A stretch of 64,000 nt of DNA from Streptomyces sp. NBC_00691 (lineage in GTDB: Bacteria > Actinomycetota > Actinomycetes > Streptomycetales > Streptomycetaceae), in the NCBI RefSeq assembly GCF_036226665.1, contig NZ_CP109007.1, positions 6,820,001-6,884,000 on the forward strand, written 5' to 3'. Under the pieces are notes generated by a model that did no database searches, was not told where the DNA came from, and was given only the letters and a program-made list of their open reading frames with translations. A program made the position numbers and the translations under genes. Of the stretch, positions 32,469 to 40,800 are shown one piece after another. Position 1 is the first letter of the stretch. The number at the start of each line of letters is the position of its first letter.

Positions 32469-33566
32469 ATGACGTCCATGGGGAACACGAGACGAATGAT
32501 GTCGGTGGGACTGATCGGGGCGGCGCTTGCGCTGACCCTGGCCGCGCCCGCGCGAGCCGGGGAGACCCCCACGGCAGCGACCGACAGGAACACGGCGGGC
32601 TGGGAGCCGACGCCCACCGGGACCGACGCCCGCTTCCGGGGACTCGCGCCCGTCGACCGCCGGACCGCCTGGGCCGCGGGCTCCCGGGGCACGGTGCTGC
32701 GGACCACCGACGGCGGCCGGAGCTGGCGTGACGTCTCACCGCCGGGCGCGGGTGAGCTGGAGTTCCGCGACGTCGAGGCGTTCGACGCCCGCCGGGCCGT
32801 CGTCCTCGCCATCGGGGAGGGCGAGGCCTCCCGGGTGCTGCGGACCGAGGACGGCGGCACCACCTGGACCGAGTCCTTCCGCAACACCGATCCGCGGGCC
32901 TTCTACGACTGCATGACCTTCTTCGACAGCCGGCACGGACTCGCCATGAGCGACCCGGTCGACGGCAGGTACCGCATCCTCTCCACCCGCGACGGCGGCC
33001 GTTCCTGGCACGTCCTCCCGAACGCCGGTATGCCGGCCGCGCTCCCCGGCGAGGCGGGCTTCGCCGCGAGCGGCCAGTGCCTCGTGTCGGCCGGACCGCG
33101 GGACGTGTGGCTGGCGACGGGCGGCGCCTCCGCCGCGCGCGTGCTCCACTCCGCCGACCGGGGGCTGACCTGGACCGCCACCGACACGCCGATCCCGGCC
33201 GGGGACCCGGCCCGCGGCGTCTTCGGCCTCGCCTTCCGCGACCGTACGCACGGCATCGCCGTCGGCGGCGACTACCGCAAGGACCAGCCGTCCCCGCAGG
33301 CCGCCGCGGTCACCGGGAACGGAGGCCGCGCCTGGCGTGCCTCGGCCACGCCGCCGCCCGCGTACCGATCAGGCGTCGCCTGGCTCCCGCACAGCGGAAA
33401 CGCGGCGCTCGCCGTCGGCCCGACCGGCACGGACCTCACCACCGACGGCGGCCGCACCTGGCGCACGATCGACACCGGTTCGTACGACACGGTGGACTGC
33501 ACGCCGGACGGCTCCTGCTGGGCGGCGGGCGAGAAGGGGAGGATCGCCCGACTGAACCGCCACTAG
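32469..33566 (+). CDS. Secreted beta-propeller (BNR/YCF48-like) protein
   Basis: 365 residues from ATG 32469; ATG 32478 is an alternative. The Sec signal MMSVGLIGAALALTLAAPARAG is followed by repeated S/G-x-D-G-G-x-T/S-W motifs: TTDGGRSWRDV, TEDGGTTWTES, STRDGGRSWHVL, SADRGLTWTAT, TTDGGRTWRTI. These are the Asp-box turns of a sialidase/YCF48-type propeller, spaced about 45-70 residues. No sialidase Arg triad is evident, so catalysis is doubtful; an extracellular binding or assembly role is as likely. Its TAG stop overlaps the first base of the MITE-like element. Confidence 0.88.
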   Translation: MTSMGNTRRMMSVGLIGAALALTLAAPARAGETPTAATDRNTAGWEPTPTGTDARFRGLAPVDRRTAWAAGSRGTVLRTTDGGRSWRDVSPPGAGELEFRDVEAFDARRAVVLAIGEGEASRVLRTEDGGTTWTESFRNTDPRAFYDCMTFFDSRHGLAMSDPVDGRYRILSTRDGGRSWHVLPNAGMPAALPGEAGFAASGQCLVSAGPRDVWLATGGASAARVLHSADRGLTWTATDTPIPAGDPARGVFGLAFRDRTHGIAVGGDYRKDQPSPQAAAVTGNGGRAWRASATPPPAYRSGVAWLPHSGNAALAVGPTGTDLTTDGGRTWRTIDTGSYDTVDCTPDGSCWAAGEKGRIARLNRH

Positions 33567-33738
33567 GGCCTGTCGTCAAACTCCCGTCTGCCCCGCGACG
33601 CCTGGCACGCACTCTCGCCGCACCGGGCGAAAGCCCGAGTACGTCCAGTACGAGGGCTTCCTCCCGGCACACCGAGAGCACGCACCAGACGCCGCGGGGC
33701 CGCCCTCCGGGCGACGACGGGAGTTTGACGACAGGCCC
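33566..33738. mobile_element. MITE-like non-coding element with 23-bp terminal inverted repeats
   Basis: GGGCCTGTCGTCAAACTCCC... (33566-33588) is repeated perfectly in inverted orientation at 33716-33738; total length 173 bases. Internally AAGCCC-GA-GTAC and GTAC-GA-GGGCTT (about 33631-33659) make a second dyad. A further copy of the end, GGGCCTGTCGTCA, directly follows at 33741-33753 and supplies the stop codon of the YciI gene. No transposase is encoded. The layout is that of a short element mobilised in trans, and it now fills the whole gap between two convergent genes. Confidence 0.8.
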
Positions 33739-33750
33739 GAGGGCCTGTCG

Positions 33751-34050
33751 TCAGGAGGGAAGCTGCTCCCGGAACGCGGCGAGTCCCTCGGCGGTCTTGG
33801 TCGCGTAGAACTCCGTGATCCGGTACGCGCAGACGCCCTCGACGCTGAACGGGTCGGCCGCCACGATCTTCTCGATCTCCGCGCGGTCGACCCCGGCGGC
33901 CAGGATCACGCCGCCGTCGCGCGGGTTCTTGCGTCCCGAGGCGACGATGACGCCGGCGGCGTACTGCGCGTCGAGCCACTCGATGTGCGCGTCGAGCAGC
34001 GCGTCCACGCGCTCGACCGGCGCGGTGTAGGTCAATTCCAGAACGAACAT
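33751..34050 (-). CDS. YciI-family protein
   Basis: 99 residues. The ferredoxin-like fold of the YCII family is visible in MFVLELTYTAPVERVDALLDAHIEWLDAQYAAGVIVASGRKNPRDGG, with the conserved His22/Asp25 pair, and in AADPFSVEGVCAYRITEFYA. The family occurs stand-alone or fused to regulators; the function is generally unknown, with weak enzymatic activity suggested for a few. The stop codon lies in the end sequence of the MITE-like repeat, so the last residues may have been set by the insertion. Confidence 0.9.
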   Translation of the reverse strand: MFVLELTYTAPVERVDALLDAHIEWLDAQYAAGVIVASGRKNPRDGGVILAAGVDRAEIEKIVAADPFSVEGVCAYRITEFYATKTAEGLAAFREQLPS

Positions 34051-34130
34051 GATCGCCAGGCTACCGGGCGAGAGCCGGACCCCGGCCGGTCGTCCCAGAC
34101 CCCGGACGCCGCACGGAGCGCGTAGCCCGC

Positions 34131-34185
34131 GCTCTCCGTGCTTCTCCGTGCTTCTCAGTGCTTCCCGTGCTTCCCGTGCTTCCCG
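34131..34185. repeat. Short degenerate tandem repeat
   Basis: Five to six copies of a 9- to 10-base unit (CTTCTCCGTG, shortening to CTTCCCGTG) lie about 50 bases before the endonuclease V start. They probably arose by slippage. Confidence 0.8.
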
Positions 34186-34236
34186 CGACGCGGAGCTGGG
34201 AGCCGGCCGGCGGGCGAACATAGGGTGGCCCGCATC

Positions 34237-34932
34237 ATGACGATCATCGAGATTCCGGCGGGCTGGCCCGCCGACGAGCCCACCGCCCGGGCCGTCCAGC
34301 AGGAGCTGAGCCGACACCTCGTACGCGACGAGGAGGGGCCGGCGGTCGGCGACGGGCATGTCACGGGGCTCGACGTGGCCTACGACGACGAGCGCGATCT
34401 CGTCGCCGCCGCGGCCGTCGTCCTGGACGCGCGGACCCTGGAGGTGGTGGAGCGGGCCACGGCCGTCGGCCGGGTCTCGTTCCCGTACGTCCCGGGTCTG
34501 CTCGCCTTCCGGGAGATCCCGACGGTCCTCGCCGCGCTCGACCGGCTGACCACTGACCCCGGCCTGCTCGTCTGCGACGGCTACGGCCTCGCCCACCCCC
34601 GCCGCTTCGGCCTCGCCAGCCACCTCGGGGTGCTCACGGGCCGGCCATCGATCGGCGTCGCGAAGAACCCGTTCACCTTCACGTACGAGCAACCCGGCCC
34701 GGAACGCGGCGACTTCGCCCCACTCCTGACCGCCGGAGAGGAGGTCGGCCGCGCCCTGCGCACCCGGGCCGGGGTGAAACCGGTCTTCGTCTCCGCGGGC
34801 CACCGGGTCTCCCTGGCCAACGCCTGCGCCCACACGCTCCACCTCACCCCCCGCTACCGCATCCCCGAGACGACCCGCCACGCGGACTCGTTGTGCCGCG
34901 GTGCCCTGAAGGCCGCCCTCGACGAGGCCTGA
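34237..34932 (+). CDS. nfi: Endonuclease V (deoxyinosine 3' endonuclease)
   Basis: 231 residues from ATG 34237. The RNase-H-like core has GLDVAYDDE (first catalytic Asp), the DNA-wedge region SFPYVPGLLAFREIP with the PYIP-like strand-separating turn, LLVCDGYGLAHPRRFGLASHLG (second Asp) and VAKNPF. It cuts one base 3' of deoxyinosine and begins repair of deaminated adenine. It is full length and stands alone between the YciI and VOC genes. Confidence 0.95.
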   Translation: MTIIEIPAGWPADEPTARAVQQELSRHLVRDEEGPAVGDGHVTGLDVAYDDERDLVAAAAVVLDARTLEVVERATAVGRVSFPYVPGLLAFREIPTVLAALDRLTTDPGLLVCDGYGLAHPRRFGLASHLGVLTGRPSIGVAKNPFTFTYEQPGPERGDFAPLLTAGEEVGRALRTRAGVKPVFVSAGHRVSLANACAHTLHLTPRYRIPETTRHADSLCRGALKAALDEA

Positions 34933-34949
34933 CCGAGCCGTCCGGGACG

Positions 34950-34979
34950 CTGAGTACCTGGGGCGTCTCTGAGTACCTG
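34950..34979. repeat. Direct repeat CTGAGTACCTG
   Basis: CTGAGTACCTG occurs at 34950-34960 and 34969-34979, a 19-base period, just before a short gene pair. A related GAGTACCTG is at 36982-36990 upstream of the reductase gene. Possibly a regulator site; no further support. Confidence 0.4.
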
Positions 34980-35021
34980 TACGGATACCGGGTCGCGCGG
35001 GGGACCGGCAGAGTGACGGGC

Positions 35022-35156
35022 ATGACAACACCCCTTTCCGTTTCGTCGCGTTCCACGGGGCGCGGCCCGAACCTGATCCACGGCGGGGCCGTTCCGGCCG
35101 CCCCGGCCCGGGTCGACGCCATGCCGAACGTCCTCGTCGACGGGGCCTCGGTGTGA
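35022..35156 (+). CDS. Small hypothetical protein coupled to the VOC gene
   Basis: 44 residues from ATG 35022, Ser/Arg- and Ala/Pro-rich, with no known motif. It is proposed only because its stop overlaps the GTG start of the VOC gene (GTGA at 35153-35156), an arrangement usual for coupled genes. There is no clear ribosome binding site before it. It may instead be leader sequence. Confidence 0.35.
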   Translation: MTTPLSVSSRSTGRGPNLIHGGAVPAAPARVDAMPNVLVDGASV

Positions 35157-35524
35157 TCGGGCGTCTGCGGTGCCTCGTGCTGGACTGCCCGGATGCCTGG
35201 GAACTCGCCGATTTCTACCGGCAGTTGATCGGCGGAGAAGTGGAAAGTCCCGAGCCCCGATGGGCCGTCGGTGAGGGCTCCGCCGTGCTGCGCGGCGAGG
35301 GCGGTCCCGTGCTCGCCTTCCAGAGCGTCGCCGACCACCGGCCGCCCGTCTGGGGCGCGCCCGAGCAGCAGTTCCATCTCGACGTGCGGGTCGACGACCT
35401 CGACGCCGCCCACGAGGCCGTCCTCGCGCTCGGGGCCGAGCCGCTCGACGACGGCGGTGGTGACGCGGCCTGGCGGGTCTACGCCGACCCTGCCGGTCAC
35501 CCCTTCCGCCTCGTACGGCCCTGA
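35153..35524 (+). CDS. VOC-superfamily (glyoxalase/bleomycin-resistance fold) protein
   Basis: 123 residues from GTG 35153. The paired beta-alpha-beta-beta-beta modules are visible: LRCLVLDCPDAWELADFYRQLIGGE and FHLDVRVDDLDAAHEAVLALGAEPL, ending VYADPAGHPFRLVRP. The presumed metal ligands are His in FHLDV and the C-terminal acidic/His strand. Substrate unknown; dioxygenase, isomerase and drug-binding members all exist. Confidence 0.88.
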   Translation: MIGRLRCLVLDCPDAWELADFYRQLIGGEVESPEPRWAVGEGSAVLRGEGGPVLAFQSVADHRPPVWGAPEQQFHLDVRVDDLDAAHEAVLALGAEPLDDGGGDAAWRVYADPAGHPFRLVRP

Positions 35525-35561
35525 TCCCTCCCGGCCCTTCCGTGCCGCCGGGCCGCGCCGC

Positions 35562-36884
35562 TCAGCCCCGGTGCGCCACCCGGAAGCGGATGCCCGCCGC
35601 CCTCAGCCGCTCGATGAGCGCGTCGCCCATCGCCACCGCAGTCGTCACCTGGCCCGAAGTCCTCGGCAGCGGGTCGAAGGCGAGGCTGAGTGCCGACTCG
35701 GCGAGCATCTTCGCCGTCTCGTCGTACCCCGGGTCACCGCCCGAGACCTCGGTGAACACCCGCCGTCCACCGCCCTCGCCGACGAAGCGCACCGAGAACC
35801 AGCTGCGGGCCCGTCGTTCGGCGGACGGACCCTGGCCCGCCTGGTAACGCTCCATCAGCCAGGCGCGGACCGGCGGCAGTTGGGCCGCGGTCACGCCCGC
35901 GCCGATGGCCGCGGTGCCGCCGAGGGCCATCGGGAGCGTCTTCACGGAGGCGTAGTGCCGGTAGCGGAAGTCCGGTCCGTACCGGTCGAGTGCCGCCGCC
36001 GAACGGGCCACGACCTGCGGGTCGAGCGTCGGCAGCGGCAGCGCCCAGGTCCCGGTCTCCCGGCTGAACCGCGGCCCGCCCAGCGGTGCGCGGGCCCGGC
36101 GCCCGACCAGCCGCGGCTCGTGCAGCCGTCGTTCACGCGCCGCCCGCAGGATCTCCCGGCCCCGGCCGAACGCGGTCAGCGCGGACGCGAAGGTGCCACC
36201 GGAGAACTGCGCCCCGGCCCGGACGAAGCCGTCGACCCGCAGCGGTACGTCCTCCGGGAGCTGCTGCACGGTGAAGTACGCGCCCAGGTCGTGGGGGACG
36301 GAGTCGAAGCCGCAGGCGTGCACGATGCGGGCGCCGGTCTCCCGGGCGCGCGCGTCGTGCCGCACGTACGTCAGGTCGACGAACTCGGCCTCACCGGTCA
36401 GGTCCACGTAGTCGGTGCCGGCCTCGGCGCACGCGCCGACGAGACCGTCGCCGTACCAGACGTAGGGGCCGACGGTGGTGGCCACCACCCGGGCGGACTC
36501 GGCGAGTTCACGCAGCGAACCGGTGTCGGCGGCGTCCGCGACGACCAGCGGCAGCTCGGCGCAGTGCGGCCACCGGGCGGCGAGCCGCTCCCGCAGGGCC
36601 GTCAGCCCGGCCCGGTTGCGGCCGCCGAGCGCCCAGCGGCAGTCCTCGGGCGCGTGCGCGGCCAGATACCCGGCGGTGAGCTCGCCGACGAATCCGGTCG
36701 CCCCGAAGAGGACGACGTCATAGGCCCGAGCCGTGCCGTCGGCCGCCTCCGGGCCCGCTGCGGCCGTCCGCCGCGCTGCGGGTTCCCGTCCCGCTCCGGC
36801 CGTCCGCCGCGCTGCGGGTTCCTGTCCCGCTCCGGCCGCCTCCCGTGCTCCGGCTTCCCGCCCCGCGTCCGCCCCTGTGTCCAT
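35562..36884 (-). CDS. Saccharopine dehydrogenase-like (trans-acting enoyl reductase type) NAD(P)-binding protein
   Basis: 440 residues from ATG 36884; ATG 36896 would add four. A low-complexity N-terminus (residues 1-50) contains a 12-residue tandem repeat. The Rossmann domain then opens with YDVVLFGATGFVGELTAGYL. ALGGRNRAGLTALRERL and VVATTVGPYVWYGDGLVGACAEAGTDYVDLTGE follow, as in mycobacterial Rv2449c/Rv2953-type reductases of lipid synthesis. The C-terminal half is the dimerisation/substrate domain. No membrane anchor. It is divergent from the beta-oxidation operon, which suggests a role with acyl chains. Confidence 0.87.
   Translation of the reverse strand: MDTGADAGREAGAREAAGAGQEPAARRTAGAGREPAARRTAAAGPEAADGTARAYDVVLFGATGFVGELTAGYLAAHAPEDCRWALGGRNRAGLTALRERLAARWPHCAELPLVVADAADTGSLRELAESARVVATTVGPYVWYGDGLVGACAEAGTDYVDLTGEAEFVDLTYVRHDARARETGARIVHACGFDSVPHDLGAYFTVQQLPEDVPLRVDGFVRAGAQFSGGTFASALTAFGRGREILRAARERRLHEPRLVGRRARAPLGGPRFSRETGTWALPLPTLDPQVVARSAAALDRYGPDFRYRHYASVKTLPMALGGTAAIGAGVTAAQLPPVRAWLMERYQAGQGPSAERRARSWFSVRFVGEGGGRRVFTEVSGGDPGYDETAKMLAESALSLAFDPLPRTSGQVTTAVAMGDALIERLRAAGIRFRVAHRG
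36756..36838. repeat. 36-bp in-frame tandem repeat in the reductase gene
   Basis: A 36-base unit occurs at 36756-36791 and 36792-36827 with a partial third copy after it. In frame it encodes the 12-residue repeat GAGREPAARRTA at the N-terminus of the reductase. It is likely a slippage-prone, length-variable linker. Confidence 0.85.
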
Positions 36885-37093
36885 ACAGCGCCTCATTTCG
36901 GCCGTGCCGCGCCGCCGTGCGCGGTTCTCGTCGGCGGAGGATAGCGGGTTCCGCACGGCACCCGGCCGCCGCCCTACTCCCGAGTACCTGTCCCGGGTGA
37001 CCGTGAGTAAGCCTGTCGGGCGCTCCGGTATTTTCCAAGCGCTTGCTCGGCCGGGGGGCTTGTGCCGAGTGGAACACGTTCCTAGCATCTCCG

Positions 37094-37116
37094 GTGTTAC
37101 ATCATTGGTGTCACAC
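37094..37116. promoter_or_regulatory. Candidate operator of the beta-oxidation operon
   Basis: GTGTTACA (37094-37101) and TGTCACAC (37109-37116) form an inverted repeat with 7 of 8 bases matching and a 7-base spacer. It ends 15 bases before the start of the CoA transferase gene. A repressor bound here would block the operon. Inferred. Confidence 0.4.
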
Positions 37117-37131
37117 ATGCCTGGGGGCTCG

Positions 37132-38289
37132 ATGAGTACGACGCACACCGCCGGGAACGGCCCGCTCACCGGGGTACGCGTGGTCGAGCTCGCCGGCATC
37201 GGCCCGGGCCCCTTCGCCGCGATGCTCCTCGCCGACCTCGGCGCCGACGTCGTCCGTGTGGACCGCCCCGGCGGCCCCGGCCTGGGAATCGACCCGGCCC
37301 GCGACCTCACCAACCGCAACAAGCGCTCGGCCCTCGTCGACCTCAAGGCGGCGGACGGCCCCGCCACCGTCCTCGACCTCGTCGAACGCGCCGACATCCT
37401 CATCGAGGGCTACCGGCCCGGCGTCGCCGAACGCCTCGGCGTCGGCCCCGACGCCTGCCTCGCCCGCAATCCGCGCCTCGTCTACGGCCGGATGACCGGC
37501 TGGGGCCAGGACGGGCCGCTCGCCGCGACCGCCGGACACGACATCGGCTACATCGCCATCACCGGCGCCCTCGGCATGATCGGCCCCGACCCCGACGGCC
37601 CGCCCACCATCCCCGCCAACCTCGTCGGCGACTACGCGGGCGGTTCGCTCTACCTCGTCGTCGGCGTCCTCGCCGCCCTCCAGCACGCCCGCGCGCACGG
37701 CGAGGGCCAGGTCGTCGACGCCGCGATCGTCGACGGCACCGCCCACCTCACCACCATGATCCACGGCATGCTCGCCTCCGGCGGCTGGCAGGACAGGCGG
37801 GGCGTCAACCTCCTGGACGGCGGCTGCCCCTTCTACGGCGTCTACGAGACCTCCGACGGCGGCCACATGGCGGTCGGCGCCCTGGAGGAGCGGTTCTACG
37901 CGGAGTTCGTCCGGCTCCTGGGCATCGAGGAGGTCGGCCCCGCCCGCCGCGACCTCGCCCGCTGGCCCGAACTGCGCAAGACCGTCGCCGACCGGTTCCG
38001 GAGCCGTACCCGCGAGGAGTGGACCGCCCTCTTCGACGGCAGCGACGCCTGCGTCGCCCCCGTCCTCTCGATGCGCGAGGCCCCGGCCCACCCCCACCTC
38101 GCCGCCCGCGGCACCTTCACCGAGCAGGGCGGCATCGCCCAGCCCGCCCCCGCGCCCCGTTTCTCCGCCACCCCCGGCACCCTCCGCAGGGGACCCGCCC
38201 TGCCCGGCGCCGACACCGCGGAGGTCGCCCGCGACTGGGCCGTACCCGCGCTGGAGAGCCCGGCCCGGACCGAGGAGTCCGGCGCGTGA
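37132..38289 (+). CDS. CaiB/BaiF-family CoA transferase (alpha-methylacyl-CoA racemase-like)
   Basis: 385 residues from ATG 37132, behind GGGGG; ATG 37117 is possible. The class III CoA-transferase landmarks are LTGVRVVELAGIGPGPFAAMLLADLGADVVRVDRPGG and RNKRSALVDLK. YGRMTGWGQDGPLAATAGHDIGYIAITGAL contains the catalytic-type Asp in GHDI, as in alpha-methylacyl-CoA racemases. The reaction would be 2-methylacyl-CoA epimerisation or CoA transfer, and its place before an acyl-CoA dehydrogenase fits branched-chain acyl catabolism. It is the first gene of a four-gene beta-oxidation operon. Confidence 0.92.
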   Translation: MSTTHTAGNGPLTGVRVVELAGIGPGPFAAMLLADLGADVVRVDRPGGPGLGIDPARDLTNRNKRSALVDLKAADGPATVLDLVERADILIEGYRPGVAERLGVGPDACLARNPRLVYGRMTGWGQDGPLAATAGHDIGYIAITGALGMIGPDPDGPPTIPANLVGDYAGGSLYLVVGVLAALQHARAHGEGQVVDAAIVDGTAHLTTMIHGMLASGGWQDRRGVNLLDGGCPFYGVYETSDGGHMAVGALEERFYAEFVRLLGIEEVGPARRDLARWPELRKTVADRFRSRTREEWTALFDGSDACVAPVLSMREAPAHPHLAARGTFTEQGGIAQPAPAPRFSATPGTLRRGPALPGADTAEVARDWAVPALESPARTEESGA

Positions 38290-38320
38290 ACCGACCGACC
38301 CAGACCCAGGAGACCGCCGC

Positions 38321-39472
38321 ATGAAGCGCCAGCTCTACACCGCCGACCACGAGGCCTTCCGCGCCACCGTCCGCACCTTCCTGGAGAAGGAGGTGCTGCC
38401 CCACTACGAGCAGTGGGAGAAGGACGGCATCGTCTCCCGCGAGGTCTGGCTCGCCGCCGGACGGCAGGGCCTCCTCGGCCTCGCCGTCGACGAGGAGTAC
38501 GGGGGCGGCGGCAACGCCGACTTCCGCTACGCGTCCGTCCTCGCCGAGGAGTTCACCCGGGCTGGCACCCCCGGCCTCGCCATCGGCCTGCACAACGACA
38601 TCATCGGCCCGTACCTCACCTCGCTCGGCACCGAGGAGCAGAAGCGGCGCTGGCTGCCCGGCTTCTGCTCCGGCGAGACCATCACCGCCATCGCCATGAC
38701 GGAACCCGGCGCGGGCTCCGACCTCCAGGGCATCCGTACGACCGCCGAGGACCACGGCGACCACTGGGTCCTCAACGGTTCCAAGACCTTCATCTCCAAC
38801 GGCATCCTCGCCGACCTCGTGGTCGTCGTCGCCCGGACCACTCCCGAGGGCGGCGCCCACGGCCTCTCCCTCCTCGTCGTCGAGCGCGGCGCGGAGGGCT
38901 TCGAGCGAGGCCGGAACCTCGACAAGATCGGCCAGAAGTCCCAGGACACCGCCGAACTCTTCTTCCACGACGTGCGCGTCCCCAAGGAGAACCTGCTCGG
39001 CGAGCTCAACGGCGCCTTCGTCCACCTGATGACCAACCTCGCCCAGGAACGCATGGCGATCGCGGTCGCCGGCATCGCCGCCGCCGAGCACCTCCTGGAG
39101 ATCACCACCACGTACGTCAAGGAGCGCGAGGCCTTCGGACGCCCGCTCTCCCGGCTCCAGCACATCCGCTTCGAGATCGCCGAGATGGCCACCGAGTGCG
39201 CCGTCACCCGCACCTTCGTCGACCGCTGCATCGAGGAGCACAGCGATCCGGACGGGGCCGGGCTCGACGCCGTCCACGCCTCCATGGCCAAGTGGTGGGC
39301 GACCGAACTCCAGAAGCGGGTCGCCGACCGCTGTCTGCAACTGCACGGCGGGTACGGCTACATGAGCGAATTCCCGGTCGCGCGCGCCTACACCGACGGC
39401 CGGATCCAGACCATCTACGGCGGCACGACCGAGATCATGAAGGAGATCATCGGCCGTTCCCTCCTCGGCTGA
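38321..39472 (+). CDS. Acyl-CoA dehydrogenase
   Basis: 383 residues, FAD-dependent. ITAIAMTEPGAGSDLQGIRTTA is the flavin-site signature. LQLHGGYGYMSEFPVARAYTDGRIQTIYGGTTEIMKEIIGRSLLG closes the protein. The position of the Glu in medium-chain enzymes (IYEGT) is Gly (IYGGT), so the catalytic base must be elsewhere, as in long-chain/isovaleryl-type members. It introduces the alpha,beta double bond, with electrons to ETF. The gap to the CoA transferase gene is 31 bases. Confidence 0.95.
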   Translation: MKRQLYTADHEAFRATVRTFLEKEVLPHYEQWEKDGIVSREVWLAAGRQGLLGLAVDEEYGGGGNADFRYASVLAEEFTRAGTPGLAIGLHNDIIGPYLTSLGTEEQKRRWLPGFCSGETITAIAMTEPGAGSDLQGIRTTAEDHGDHWVLNGSKTFISNGILADLVVVVARTTPEGGAHGLSLLVVERGAEGFERGRNLDKIGQKSQDTAELFFHDVRVPKENLLGELNGAFVHLMTNLAQERMAIAVAGIAAAEHLLEITTTYVKEREAFGRPLSRLQHIRFEIAEMATECAVTRTFVDRCIEEHSDPDGAGLDAVHASMAKWWATELQKRVADRCLQLHGGYGYMSEFPVARAYTDGRIQTIYGGTTEIMKEIIGRSLLG

Positions 39473-39538
39473 CGCCCCCTTCCCCGTTTCCCTCCCCGTT
39501 CCACCCACCCTCATCGCCCTCATCGCGAAAGGCTTCTC

Positions 39539-40753
<1,215 letters not shown>

Positions 40754-40800
40754 CCGTCCCGTCCGAACCCCTCTTCACGGATCCACGGAGAAGCAGAGAC

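Noticed and set aside
33566..33738. Degenerate insertion sequence with transposase
   Set aside because: At 173 bases it is too short to encode a transposase, and no frame inside resembles one.
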